Source: Oscillospiraceae bacterium
Lineage (GTDB): Bacteria; Bacillota; Clostridia; Oscillospirales; Oscillospiraceae
Reading direction: 5' to 3'
Assembly: GCA_031260605.1 (NCBI GenBank)
Contig: JAISLF010000028.1
Span: 1-47,792, forward strand
DNA length: 47,792 nucleotides
Shown here piece after piece: positions 1 through 9,245 of the stretch. Made by a program: the position numbers and the translations under genes. A model generated the notes under the pieces. The model did not search any database. It saw nothing but the letters and a program-made list of their open reading frames with translations, and was not told the DNA's origin. The first letter of the stretch is position 1; every line of letters begins with the position of its first letter.

Positions 1-155
1 ATAAAAAAAGATTGCTTCTTCTAAAGAAGTCGCCCCTTTTTTGGTTACTTTTTTCCGGCGAAGCGGAAAAAAGTAACCGCCGCCGCGCGTAGCGGCACCT
101 CTGCGCGACCACCAGCGCCCCTGGTGAACAAGCATTAAGCAGCAATAAAGCAAAG
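1..155 (-). repeat. Dispersed hairpin repeat family 1, copy A, inverted relative to copy D at the window end
   Basis: First 98 nt are the exact reverse complement of the last 98 nt; similarity continues to about 155. Contains GGTTACTTTTTTCCG...CGGAAAAAAGTAACC stem. Confidence 0.9.
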
Positions 156-213
156 CCCCCCATACCCTTGAACAAGCATAAAGCAAAACCAACCACCGGT
201 CCTAAAAAAACCG

Positions 214-2979
214 TCACTCCGCCAACCCGTATTTAACCTTAATCCTATCCAGCTTCTCAAGCATCACCTTAGCTCCGACCGCGAGAAAAACCGCCGTTGC
301 CAGTGCGTGTACGAGGTCAAACGGAAGCCCCTGAAGGTATGCCGCGAGAAGCAGCTGCCATGTCGGGCGGGCGTTGTAGGTTATCACCATACAGGGATTC
401 ATCAGCCCGCCGTAAATCACGACAGCGCAGAACGCGCCGAAAGCGCACAGCGCCGCGCGGCTGCGCATAAGCAAACCTTTTTTGAACAGCACCCCCGCCA
501 GAAAGCCGATTATTCCAAACGCGAACATCTGCCACGGCGTCCACGGACCCTGCCCGAAAAACATATTGCTGACAAATGCCGTGACGCTCCCGACAAGAAA
601 CCCCGCCTCTCCGCCAAAAGCCACTCCCGAGATTATCACAATCGCCAAAACAGGCTTGAACTGCGGCAGCATAAAAAACGCCGCCCGCCCGGCAACGGCA
701 ATCGCGCACAGTACCGCGATGACCACAAGCTCGCGCGCCTGAGGCTTTCGGCTCTCGAATATCAGCGCAAAGGGCAGCATTGACTCGAAAATTACGAGGA
801 TTGAGACAAAGTAAAACTTCCTGTCGCCGAAAAAGTAAATCCCGGCAAAAATCGTCAGCGGTATCGCGAGCAGAATCATTGCCGTTGCCGCAAGTGTGCG
901 TTTGTCAAGCGTGCGCGACACCGGCCTTGGCTGCGCTGACCACGCCTTTTCGCCGCGTCCCCACGATATTGCCAGAATCCCGCCGATTATTTCCGCCGCA
1001 AAGGCGAGCAGGATTCCGACGTAAAGCCACGCCTGCGCGGGACTGCCGGCGGCTCGTGCGGCCTCGTCTCCTCCGCCTAAAAAGGCCGAAAATCCGTCCC
1101 GGTGAATTATGGCAAAGGCCGCCGTCGCCCAAAACAGCGCCGCCGAGATGCATAGCGCGGCAATGCGCGGGGCTGTCAGCTTTTTTGTTGCAGGCTTCGG
1201 TTTTGTATTGTCAGAGTTGCCGCCGCCGAGTTCGTAAATCCCTTTGTTTTCGGGGATTTTATCCGGTGGTGCAGTCGGCGGCGTCCCGCCGAGTGCGGCG
1301 ATGATGTCGTCCGCCGTCACGGCCTCCGGCAACACATGCCGCGCCATACGGTTTGCGGCAGAGGTGTAAAAGCTATTGCCTGAGAAGAATGCGCGCGGCG
1401 TGTTTTCGGTGACAAGCTGCCCGTCAAAAAAAAGAGCGCACCTGTCCGCGTATTCCGCGCAAAACTCTATGTCGTGGCTCACCATAACAACCGCCGCGCG
1501 GCTTGATGTCAGCTTGCGCAGAATTCCGGCAAACGCCGCCTTAAACTCCGCGTCCAGCCCCTTTGTCGGCTCGTCAAGCAGCAGTATTCTCGGCTCCAGC
1601 AAAAGCACCTTTGCGAGCGCCGCGCGCTGCTGCTGTCCGCCGGAAAGGTCGTACGGATGACGGTCAAGCAAGTCCTCAAGCAAGCAAAGCGCCGCCATAT
1701 TCGCGAGCTTTTCGCTCTTTTCAGACCGTGACAGCTGTCTGCCCGACAAAATCTCCAGCAAGTCCTCACGCACGGTTTTTGCGGCAAACACGGTCTGCGG
1801 ATTTTGCGGCAAAACGCCGAGAAGCCGGTCAAAAAGCTTCGCGTGCGGTATCTTGTCTATCTGCGTTCCCTCGATTTTTACGCTGCCGCGATACGCCTTG
1901 TTCAGTCCCGCGATAAGCGACAGCGCCGTTGTTTTGCCTGTGCCGTTGCCGCCGAGAATCGCGGTCAGCTCGCCGGGATATGCGCGAAAGGACAGACCTT
2001 TTACCACGTCCGGAGCGTCTTTTTCGTACTTAAACCATACTTCTTCAAGCTCAATCGCGGGGCTTTTTCCCGTGCTGTCATACGACTCAGCTTTCGGCAG
2101 CGGGTGCTTAATCGCCGCCTGCGACAGCCACTGCCGCCCGTCCCTTACAGTCACGGGACAGAGCGCGGCGGTATCCTGCGGCACCGCGCCCGAATTCACA
2201 ACGCCTGCCCAGACGCGCATAGGTACGGGCATTGCCGAAAACATACCGTGTCCCGTTTGCAGCAGCTCGCGCCCGACGTTTTCGGGGCTTCCCTCGCATA
2301 TTATTCGCCCGCCGTCCATAACGACAGCGCGGCTTGCAAGCGGAAACGCCTCCTCAAGCCTGTGCTCTGTGAGTATCACGGTAACGCCAAGCTCGCGGTT
2401 TATCTTCCCGACTGTCGCGAGAAAATCCGCCGCCGCGATTGGGTCGAGCTGACTTGTCGGCTCGTCGAGTATCAGAAGCGAGGGGGATAGCGCCATAACT
2501 GAGGCGAGCGCCAGCAGCTGCTTTTGTCCGCCGGAAAGCTCAGACACATTCCGGTAAAACCAAGATTGTATCCCGAAATACGACGCCATTTCAGCCGTAC
2601 GCAGGCGAATTTCGGGAGTGGTGTAGCCTAAGCTTTCCATTCCGAAGGCAAGCTCGTGCCAGACCTTGTCCGTCACAATCTGGTTTTCCGGGCTTTGCAG
2701 AACAAACCCGATTTTAGCCGCCGCGTCCCGGTCGGTCAGCTCACGCAAGGGCGCTCCCTCAAAGAAAATTTCGCCTGTGAGCTTTCCGTACGGTGCAAGC
2801 GCGGGCTTCAGCTGACGCAGAAGCGTCGTTTTGCCGCAGCCGGAGGAGCCGCACAGCACGATAAATTCGCCGGGCGCGACTGCAATGTCAACGCCCGACA
2901 GCGCGGGCGTTGACATTTCCGGATATGTGAAGGTAAGCCCCCGAACGGCTATTGCCGTGCACTTGCGATTACTTTCCAT
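214..2979 (-). CDS. ECF transporter fusion: two ABC ATPase domains (EcfA-EcfA') plus C-terminal multi-TM putative substrate-binding S component
   Basis: Two Walker A motifs (GSSGCGKTT, GGNGTGKTT), two LSGGQ signatures (LSGGQKQ, LSGGQQQR), two LLxLDEPT Walker B motifs, then a ~300 aa hydrophobic region. Start moved to ATG at 2979 (MESNRK) behind a GAAGGAGG RBS. Confidence 0.88.
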   Translation of the reverse strand: MESNRKCTAIAVRGLTFTYPEMSTPALSGVDIAVAPGEFIVLCGSSGCGKTTLLRQLKPALAPYGKLTGEIFFEGAPLRELTDRDAAAKIGFVLQSPENQIVTDKVWHELAFGMESLGYTTPEIRLRTAEMASYFGIQSWFYRNVSELSGGQKQLLALASVMALSPSLLILDEPTSQLDPIAAADFLATVGKINRELGVTVILTEHRLEEAFPLASRAVVMDGGRIICEGSPENVGRELLQTGHGMFSAMPVPMRVWAGVVNSGAVPQDTAALCPVTVRDGRQWLSQAAIKHPLPKAESYDSTGKSPAIELEEVWFKYEKDAPDVVKGLSFRAYPGELTAILGGNGTGKTTALSLIAGLNKAYRGSVKIEGTQIDKIPHAKLFDRLLGVLPQNPQTVFAAKTVREDLLEILSGRQLSRSEKSEKLANMAALCLLEDLLDRHPYDLSGGQQQRAALAKVLLLEPRILLLDEPTKGLDAEFKAAFAGILRKLTSSRAAVVMVSHDIEFCAEYADRCALFFDGQLVTENTPRAFFSGNSFYTSAANRMARHVLPEAVTADDIIAALGGTPPTAPPDKIPENKGIYELGGGNSDNTKPKPATKKLTAPRIAALCISAALFWATAAFAIIHRDGFSAFLGGGDEAARAAGSPAQAWLYVGILLAFAAEIIGGILAISWGRGEKAWSAQPRPVSRTLDKRTLAATAMILLAIPLTIFAGIYFFGDRKFYFVSILVIFESMLPFALIFESRKPQARELVVIAVLCAIAVAGRAAFFMLPQFKPVLAIVIISGVAFGGEAGFLVGSVTAFVSNMFFGQGPWTPWQMFAFGIIGFLAGVLFKKGLLMRSRAALCAFGAFCAVVIYGGLMNPCMVITYNARPTWQLLLAAYLQGLPFDLVHALATAVFLAVGAKVMLEKLDRIKVKYGLAE

Positions 2980-3845
2980 TTCGCGTCCTCCTTCACATTT
3001 AAGTACAGCGGGCAGGCGCACAGCGCAGAATAAGCCGCGAACAGTCCGAACTGCGGCGCGTCAAACGGCGCTCCGCCTGTTATCGGAATATACGAGAATT
3101 TCAGCTTGCCGAAAGCAGCGCCCGTGATTAGCACGGCGGCGGACGCAAGCAGAAAACACAGCGTAATCCTGTCGCGCTTTGTAAACCGATAAATTGAAAA
3201 AGCCGTGCGCCCCGGCAGACCGTAGCCCCGGCTTTTCATGCTGTCCGCCGTGTCGATTGCGTTTTCAAGCGCCCACGTTATCAATATTGAGAGGATTTTT
3301 ACCCCGTACCGCGCGCGCCTGACTATACTGCCGTGCGAAATGTCGCGCCCGAGGCACCTCTGCGAGGCGGCGATTACCTTTATCTGCGCCGTAAAGCGCG
3401 GCACGAACCGCAGCGACATTGACAGAATCAGCGACAGCGCGGGGATAATCCGTCCGAAGAGGTACACAAGCTTGTCGCTTGTCATAACCTCGTCGAAGCA
3501 CGAGAACCAAGAAATCACGGTTATCAGCATAGCGGCTGATGAAATTCCGTACAGAATCGACTCAAGCGTCAGAGGGTTTCCGCTCGGCAGGTAAGCGAGA
3601 ATTGTTACGCCGCCGTGCGAAAACGCGGGATTCAGCACGGCGGCGATAATCAGCATAGGAAGCATATACAGCAGGCTAAAACGAACGGCTCGCCGCCCTT
3701 TGAGGTAAACGCCGTAGCCGATTGCCGAAATTAAAGACACCGCAAGGCATACAGGGTGCGCAAGAAGCATTGTAAATCCCAAAACAAGCACAAAATAAAG
3801 CATTGCCGCAATCGGGTGCAGTGAGGACATCGCGTCGCGGTTCAC
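2949..3845 (-). CDS. ECF transporter transmembrane component EcfT-like
   Basis: Multi-TM protein, adjacent to and overlapping the ECF ATPase gene; likely GTG start at 3845 behind GGAGGG. Confidence 0.85.
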   Translation of the reverse strand: MNRDAMSSLHPIAAMLYFVLVLGFTMLLAHPVCLAVSLISAIGYGVYLKGRRAVRFSLLYMLPMLIIAAVLNPAFSHGGVTILAYLPSGNPLTLESILYGISSAAMLITVISWFSCFDEVMTSDKLVYLFGRIIPALSLILSMSLRFVPRFTAQIKVIAASQRCLGRDISHGSIVRRARYGVKILSILITWALENAIDTADSMKSRGYGLPGRTAFSIYRFTKRDRITLCFLLASAAVLITGAAFGKLKFSYIPITGGAPFDAPQFGLFAAYSALCACPLYLNVKEDAKWKVIASARQ

Positions 3846-3846
3846 A

Positions 3847-4620
3847 TTACCCTCCGACGGCGTTTGAGCCGCCAATATCACGCCCTAAGTCGCAGGTGTA
3901 AATCCAGTTTATTGTATCGCCGGGCTTGACGGTGTACAGAGAGCACCCGTAATTCGGGAACCAGCCGTTGACCCTGTACATCCAGCCGGAAAGCGACCCG
4001 CAGTCGAACTCATAGAGGTTGCTTATACCCTCGATATAGGCGCTGTTGTATATCGGCGTAAAGACAAACTCAAACTGAATGTGCTTTTCCCGCGTGACGC
4101 GCTGCAAAACGTCAAAAACGCTCTCGCCGTCTGTGAACTCGACCGTTGTATTGCCGAGAATCCACCCGCTTTCCGGGACAATCGCCGTCTTGTCCGGGTT
4201 CAGCAAATCCATATTGTCGAGAATCGTCTTGCACTGAATCGAAATCGTACAGGTGAGAGCTTCGACAGTTTCCAGCTCATTTTCCGGCGTGGGTTCCGGT
4301 GTTAGAGTCGGCGTTGGCGGCGCAGCCGTCGGCTTTTTTGTCGGTGCGGGGGACGGCTTTGGCGTGGGTGTCGGAGTCGGAGTTGGTGTTGGTGTGGGCG
4401 ATGGTGTCGGCGTTGGTGCGGGCGTCGCGCTCGGCGTCGGCGATTCCTCCGCGTCTGACGGCAGAACCGCTGTGTCCGATGCGGATACTGCCGGCTCTGC
4501 CGGATATTGCTTCGCGCCCGGCTGAACAAGAAAAGCGGCGGCGAGTATAACCGCGACGCACGCCGCGCCGATTATATATTTTGCCGTCCTTGTTTTCAAA
4601 AAATCCTTTACTGCTCTCAT
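3847..4620 (-). CDS. Membrane-tethered DUF4430 (transcobalamin C-terminal-like) protein with long Pro/Thr linker
   Basis: N-terminal TM/signal anchor, (PT)n linker, then [16 protein letters not shown]...[38 protein letters not shown], typical of DUF4430. Confidence 0.85.
   Translation of the reverse strand: MRAVKDFLKTRTAKYIIGAACVAVILAAAFLVQPGAKQYPAEPAVSASDTAVLPSDAEESPTPSATPAPTPTPSPTPTPTPTPTPTPKPSPAPTKKPTAAPPTPTLTPEPTPENELETVEALTCTISIQCKTILDNMDLLNPDKTAIVPESGWILGNTTVEFTDGESVFDVLQRVTREKHIQFEFVFTPIYNSAYIEGISNLYEFDCGSLSGWMYRVNGWFPNYGCSLYTVKPGDTINWIYTCDLGRDIGGSNAVGG
4300..4470 (-). repeat. Low-complexity tract encoding the Pro/Thr-rich linker
   Basis: Reiterated ggtgtcggcgttggt-like units on + strand; encodes [26 protein letters not shown] on minus. 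Confidence 0.85.
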
Positions 4621-4723
4621 AAGTCTTTAGCTAACCCCTTAAAACGGATTTAACGCAGGGGCGGCTGAATGAAACCGCCCCTGCGCGTGTATATTATTTC
4701 TTTGCTGTGTCGCTGTTATTGCT

Positions 4724-7700
4724 TTACGCGACAGTTTCGAGATACTTCATCAGTATCGTCGCGGCTTCGGCACGCGTCGCGCCGTCCGTCGGTTTTATTT
4801 CAGTTGCGGTTTTGCCCTTTATAAGACCTGACGAAACCGCCCATTTCACAGCGTCCACAGCCCAGAAAGACACATCGCCGCTGTCTGTAAAGGCGGATAT
4901 ATCGGCTCTTGCCGAGGTGTCGATTCCGGAAAGCTGCGCGTATTTGAATATCATCATAACAAACTGCTCGCGCGTTATTGCGGATTCCATATTCGTGCCG
5001 TCTGTCACGCCGTTTGCCATACCCCATTCGCGCGCAAGGCTCCACCAATATTCGCCGCCCATAATCTGCGCGCCAGCCGACCGCGCAAGAATTGTTACGA
5101 CCATTCCGCGCGTGAGCTGTCCGTTCGGGTCAAAGCGGCTATCGCCGACGCCGCTCATCAGCTTGTTTTTCGACGCATACTCAACAGCCTTGTAGAACCA
5201 GTCGTCCTCCGCAACGTCAATAAACGGATTCTGCCACGGGGTTTTAGGATCCGGAGGTGTTATGTCCTTTTGTTTTGCCGCGACTGTCACAGTGACGGCG
5301 TTTGACACAACGGATTCCGCGCCGGCGACGCTAATCACGACGTAGTAGTAGTACTTACCCTCGGCAAGAGCCGCCGGAATGGCAAGGCTTGCACTCGTCG
5401 CGCCGTCAATTGCGGAGCCGCCTGTGTTTGCGGCTGTTGTATTGGTGTACCACTGATAGCTGAGCGTGCCCGACGGGGCAACGCTTGCCGTGACAGACAG
5501 ACTGCCGGAAATGCTGCCCTCTGTGACAGAAGCATTCTGCGGCTGCGCGGTGATTGTAATCACAGGAGCGGCGACCGTTACCTTGAGCAGGGGATAAACA
5601 ACAGCCTCGCCCCAATCCGTGTCGCCTGCCGTGATGTAATACACGCCCTCGTTTGCAAACGACAGGGTGAACGTTCCGTCGCCGTCATCTGTCGTCGTGA
5701 TGTAATCGTCAACGGCGGCGGAGAAATACCCGTCCTCATCCTCGACTAACAGCGTGAGAATGTTGGATTCGCAGATTGTGTCAATGTAGCTTTCGTAAAC
5801 GTCAGGTCCCAGCGTAGAGTACCAGACAGCATAGAAGCCCATGAGCGCAAGCTCGGCTTCCTCGCCAGGCAGAAGCGACAGCTCCGTTACCTCCTGGCTC
5901 TCGCTGTTTTCAAACCAGGCGGCATAGTCCATCCAATAGCTGTCGCGCATATTGACGAACTGAAGCCTGTCGCTGTCCGACAGTTTTGCTTCTCTTATGG
6001 TGTATGCCGTGTAGCCGTAGGACGGGTTGTAGGCGCTTGTGCTGTCGTAAGGCGTTACATGGTTGACGAGGAACGAAAATCCGTCTGCCATTGCGTCCCC
6101 GCCAAGGGATGTTGTAACAGAGCCGCTTGCCTTATTTACCGCAAGCACGCTGTCAAGATTACCGTCGCCGTAAATTGCGATGTGCACGGCGACGAGTGCG
6201 TCAAGCGCGGTCGCCTCCGCTCCGCGATACGCGTCAGAGTAGCCGTACCGCTCGGAAATGTCCGCCGGAACCGCCAGCTCTTCGTTAAGAAACGCAAAGC
6301 CCGTGTCGTCCGTCTGATATGTTGTAAACACCGTTACTGTGTCGCCCGGTTCGGGTGCGGGGCAGAGGTCAAGCTCCGGCAGGTCGCCGAGGGCGTATGG
6401 TCCCTGCGCGGTGGCGCTGAAATTCGGGTCGCGTCCTGTCAGGAGTATCGCGCGGTGGCTTCCTATCGGGTCGCCCATAACGCCGATCCAGAACTGACCG
6501 CTGAGCTTTGCGCTGTCCTCGTCCGTTATCGTGTAGTTGACCTTGTATTCCGTTGTGAGCGACGCGTATTGTCCGCCCTTTGCACTCTCAACCGTCACTG
6601 CGCCGTCAGTATACTTAATCTGCGGCGCAAGCGCCGTGCCGAAGCCGGGATTGTATATTGTGGCAAGCTTTTCAATGCCGGTTTCAATTCCGAGAAGCTT
6701 AATTTCCGCCGTGTCGCCGGATTTGAGCGGCAGACCCGGGTTTGTCGTGTTCGTAACGGTAACGTCAATACCCTTTGCGCGCAGAACATAGTACTGCGTT
6801 GCGCCGCCGTTTTTCAGCTCGACTATATTGCGCCCCTCCTTGAGCGCGACGGTAAACGTACCGCTGTCGTCCGCCTCATATGCCGTCCAGGCGCTGCCCC
6901 AGGCAGCCGTGTTCAGCGGGTCGTGTACGCGCACGTCTGTTCCGTTGGCGGGAGTGAACGTGTATTCGCGCACGCCCTCGGTTTTGTCAAAATAGATAAT
7001 GTCAAAGTCGTTCTTCGCTGTAAGTCCCGTATCAAACGCCGCGCCGCCGCCGACGTTTATGACGACAACTCCCGTTGCTGAATCGCTGTTTGCGTTGAAC
7101 GACAGCTTATTGCCGTTTGCGAGGTAGTACTCAACCGGGCTGTAGGTTATCTTTATAACGGCAACGCCGGTCTGCGCTGCCGTTATGTGCAGCCGCTCGC
7201 GTCCCGGTGCACCGATTTGGGCAATACTCGCCGCGTCGCCGAACAGCTCAAACGTGTAGTCAGGCTCAATGAAATAGTTTTCAACCTGTCCGTCCATCGC
7301 CTGCCACACGCGGAACGTGTCAAGGTCAAAGGTTTCGCCGACAGACAGGTCAAGTGTGCCGGAATCCGGCAGGTTTGTGTACACGTTCGCGTTCATATAG
7401 GTGTTGTCAACCGGCGCGAAGTCTGACAGCGGTGTTAAGTCAATCGTTATTGTCTGGTTCTGCGTGCCTGCCGCGACAGTAAACCTTTTCGAGACCTTCG
7501 TTGTCTGCCCGTGAATGAACGCCTCGATATGGTACGCCTTGTTTGCAAGAGTGCCCGCTGAATACAGGTCGTATTCATCGTCAGACAGCTCTTCAATTTT
7601 TGTCAGCGGGAAGCTGTCAAACGGGACATACGCCTTGACCTTGTAGTAAAGCCCGACTGTCGCGCCATGGGTTACCTTAACCGTAATGCCCGCAATGTCA

Positions 7701-9166
7701 TAAGCCAGAGCCGATATTGCCGCAAGCAGCGTTGTTTTCGCCTCATTAACCGCGCCTGAGGTAGCCGCGGCATTGCCGCTTACCGTCTGCGCGGCGGAAA
7801 GCGCGCCCTGCAGCGCCGACCAGCTTGCGGCGGAATACAGCGCCTCCTGCGGGGCAAGCCCCGTCGCCTGCTCAATCGCACTTGACAGAGCGGCAAACTC
7901 ACCTGCCGACGCGGGCGGGTTCAGCTGAGCGTCCTGAACATCTGCGAAATACTGCGTGAATGCTGCGAGGTTGTAGCCGCCGCTTGTCTTGTCCGGCGCA
8001 ATCGCCGTGACGACGCGGCTGCCCGCCGTAGCGTTGTTTGACCCGTTAAAGGTCAGGGAGCTAACCGACGGAGCCTTGCTCCCGAGAAACGTGATTGTTG
8101 CAAGGCTTGTGCAGCCGTTGAAGAAGTTCGAGACACCTATGCTTGTCGTCGCCGCGCCGACAGTGACGCTCTCAAGCGCCGCGTCGCCGCTGAACATAGA
8201 GGAGGTCGCAACAGACGCGAGGTTCGGCAAAATTATGTTTTTAAGCTTCGTCATTCCCGAAAGCGAACCCGATAAGGATACGCCGGAAAGGTCGAGAGAC
8301 TCGATGTAATTACCCGCGTAGCTTGCGTTTCTGATTGCCGTGTAGTCCGCCGCAGTGACGGTGCCTGAAATCTTTAGATTTTTTACGACGCTGTAGTCAT
8401 AGCTGCCGGCGCTTTGCCCGAAAACAGAGACAAGCTTTGCCTGAAGCAGCGACAGCACCTGTCCGCCCGCCGTTGTCTCGATAACAATCGGAATTGTTGC
8501 AAGTATCGCCTGACGCGCCGTTGTTATCTGCTCTGCCGTCGCTTCGGGATTGATTATTACATCAAGAGCGGCGGCTTTAGCGTCCGCCTCCGTATTCGGC
8601 GCAAACAGTGCGCGGAGCAGCTCGGTTTTGTCACTGTGCGTGTAGAGCGGCTCTGAGCCGAAGCCCAACGGCAAGCCTAAATCCGCGCCGTAGCCCTGCA
8701 CGGTGAACTGCCAGCGGATAACATCTCCGTCGGCAAGGATATGCGCGTCAGCTCCGGTATTTATCAGCGTATGGTTGACCGTTACCATCCAGCCGGACTC
8801 GCTCGAATAGTCAAATTCACCGAGAGAGCCGTTGCCGGAGCCTGCGTTAAGCACATTTGTTATGTAGTCCGGCGTGTCAGCAGAGCCGGTGTCAATGCCG
8901 TTCACGCGGCTGAGGTAAAACGGATTGCCCGCAGAGTAGGTAAGTCCCGCCTGCTCAAGAAGAGCGACAGTCGCGTCCGCCGCGGTTGACCCGGCAGGCA
9001 GCTCAAGCTGAGCCGGCTCTACGTAAAAGCCCTGCCCGAGGTTGTAGCCCTCAAGGTCCGCGATTACCTTAATTGTGTTCGACGCAAGTGCCGCGCCCGG
9101 TATGAGCGACAGGCACATTAAAGCCGAGAGCAAAAGTGCGATTGCTTTTTTTCTGAAAACCTTCAT
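4724..9166 (-). CDS. Giant secreted SLH-anchored DUF4430 protein (DUF4430-like modules, BspA-like LRR, FIVAR-like and Ig-like regions, three C-terminal SLH repeats)
   Basis: Signal peptide (MKVFRKKAIALLLSALMCLSLIPGAALA); N-terminal PAGSTAADATVALLEQAG...SGWMVTVNHTLINTGAD...DGDVIRWQFTVQGYGADLG is DUF4430-like; later ATALDALVAVHIAIYGDG...GFSFLVNHV possible second module; C-terminal SLH repeats. Confidence 0.85.
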   Translation of the reverse strand: MKVFRKKAIALLLSALMCLSLIPGAALASNTIKVIADLEGYNLGQGFYVEPAQLELPAGSTAADATVALLEQAGLTYSAGNPFYLSRVNGIDTGSADTPDYITNVLNAGSGNGSLGEFDYSSESGWMVTVNHTLINTGADAHILADGDVIRWQFTVQGYGADLGLPLGFGSEPLYTHSDKTELLRALFAPNTEADAKAAALDVIINPEATAEQITTARQAILATIPIVIETTAGGQVLSLLQAKLVSVFGQSAGSYDYSVVKNLKISGTVTAADYTAIRNASYAGNYIESLDLSGVSLSGSLSGMTKLKNIILPNLASVATSSMFSGDAALESVTVGAATTSIGVSNFFNGCTSLATITFLGSKAPSVSSLTFNGSNNATAGSRVVTAIAPDKTSGGYNLAAFTQYFADVQDAQLNPPASAGEFAALSSAIEQATGLAPQEALYSAASWSALQGALSAAQTVSGNAAATSGAVNEAKTTLLAAISALAYDIAGITVKVTHGATVGLYYKVKAYVPFDSFPLTKIEELSDDEYDLYSAGTLANKAYHIEAFIHGQTTKVSKRFTVAAGTQNQTITIDLTPLSDFAPVDNTYMNANVYTNLPDSGTLDLSVGETFDLDTFRVWQAMDGQVENYFIEPDYTFELFGDAASIAQIGAPGRERLHITAAQTGVAVIKITYSPVEYYLANGNKLSFNANSDSATGVVVINVGGGAAFDTGLTAKNDFDIIYFDKTEGVREYTFTPANGTDVRVHDPLNTAAWGSAWTAYEADDSGTFTVALKEGRNIVELKNGGATQYYVLRAKGIDVTVTNTTNPGLPLKSGDTAEIKLLGIETGIEKLATIYNPGFGTALAPQIKYTDGAVTVESAKGGQYASLTTEYKVNYTITDEDSAKLSGQFWIGVMGDPIGSHRAILLTGRDPNFSATAQGPYALGDLPELDLCPAPEPGDTVTVFTTYQTDDTGFAFLNEELAVPADISERYGYSDAYRGAEATALDALVAVHIAIYGDGNLDSVLAVNKASGSVTTSLGGDAMADGFSFLVNHVTPYDSTSAYNPSYGYTAYTIREAKLSDSDRLQFVNMRDSYWMDYAAWFENSESQEVTELSLLPGEEAELALMGFYAVWYSTLGPDVYESYIDTICESNILTLLVEDEDGYFSAAVDDYITTTDDGDGTFTLSFANEGVYYITAGDTDWGEAVVYPLLKVTVAAPVITITAQPQNASVTEGSISGSLSVTASVAPSGTLSYQWYTNTTAANTGGSAIDGATSASLAIPAALAEGKYYYYVVISVAGAESVVSNAVTVTVAAKQKDITPPDPKTPWQNPFIDVAEDDWFYKAVEYASKNKLMSGVGDSRFDPNGQLTRGMVVTILARSAGAQIMGGEYWWSLAREWGMANGVTDGTNMESAITREQFVMMIFKYAQLSGIDTSARADISAFTDSGDVSFWAVDAVKWAVSSGLIKGKTATEIKPTDGATRAEAATILMKYLETVA

Positions 9167-9245
9167 TTTTTTGTTTGCCTTCCTTTTTGCGTTTTTAACG
9201 CTGTATTTTTATTGCTTTTTGCTTAATTTGGTGGTGTGAAAATAC

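Noticed and set aside
6059-7081. 340-aa + strand ORF opposite the 1480-aa DUF4430-SLH gene
   Set aside because: Antisense shadow ORF of a well-supported CDS; Arg/Val/Cys-rich, no domain.
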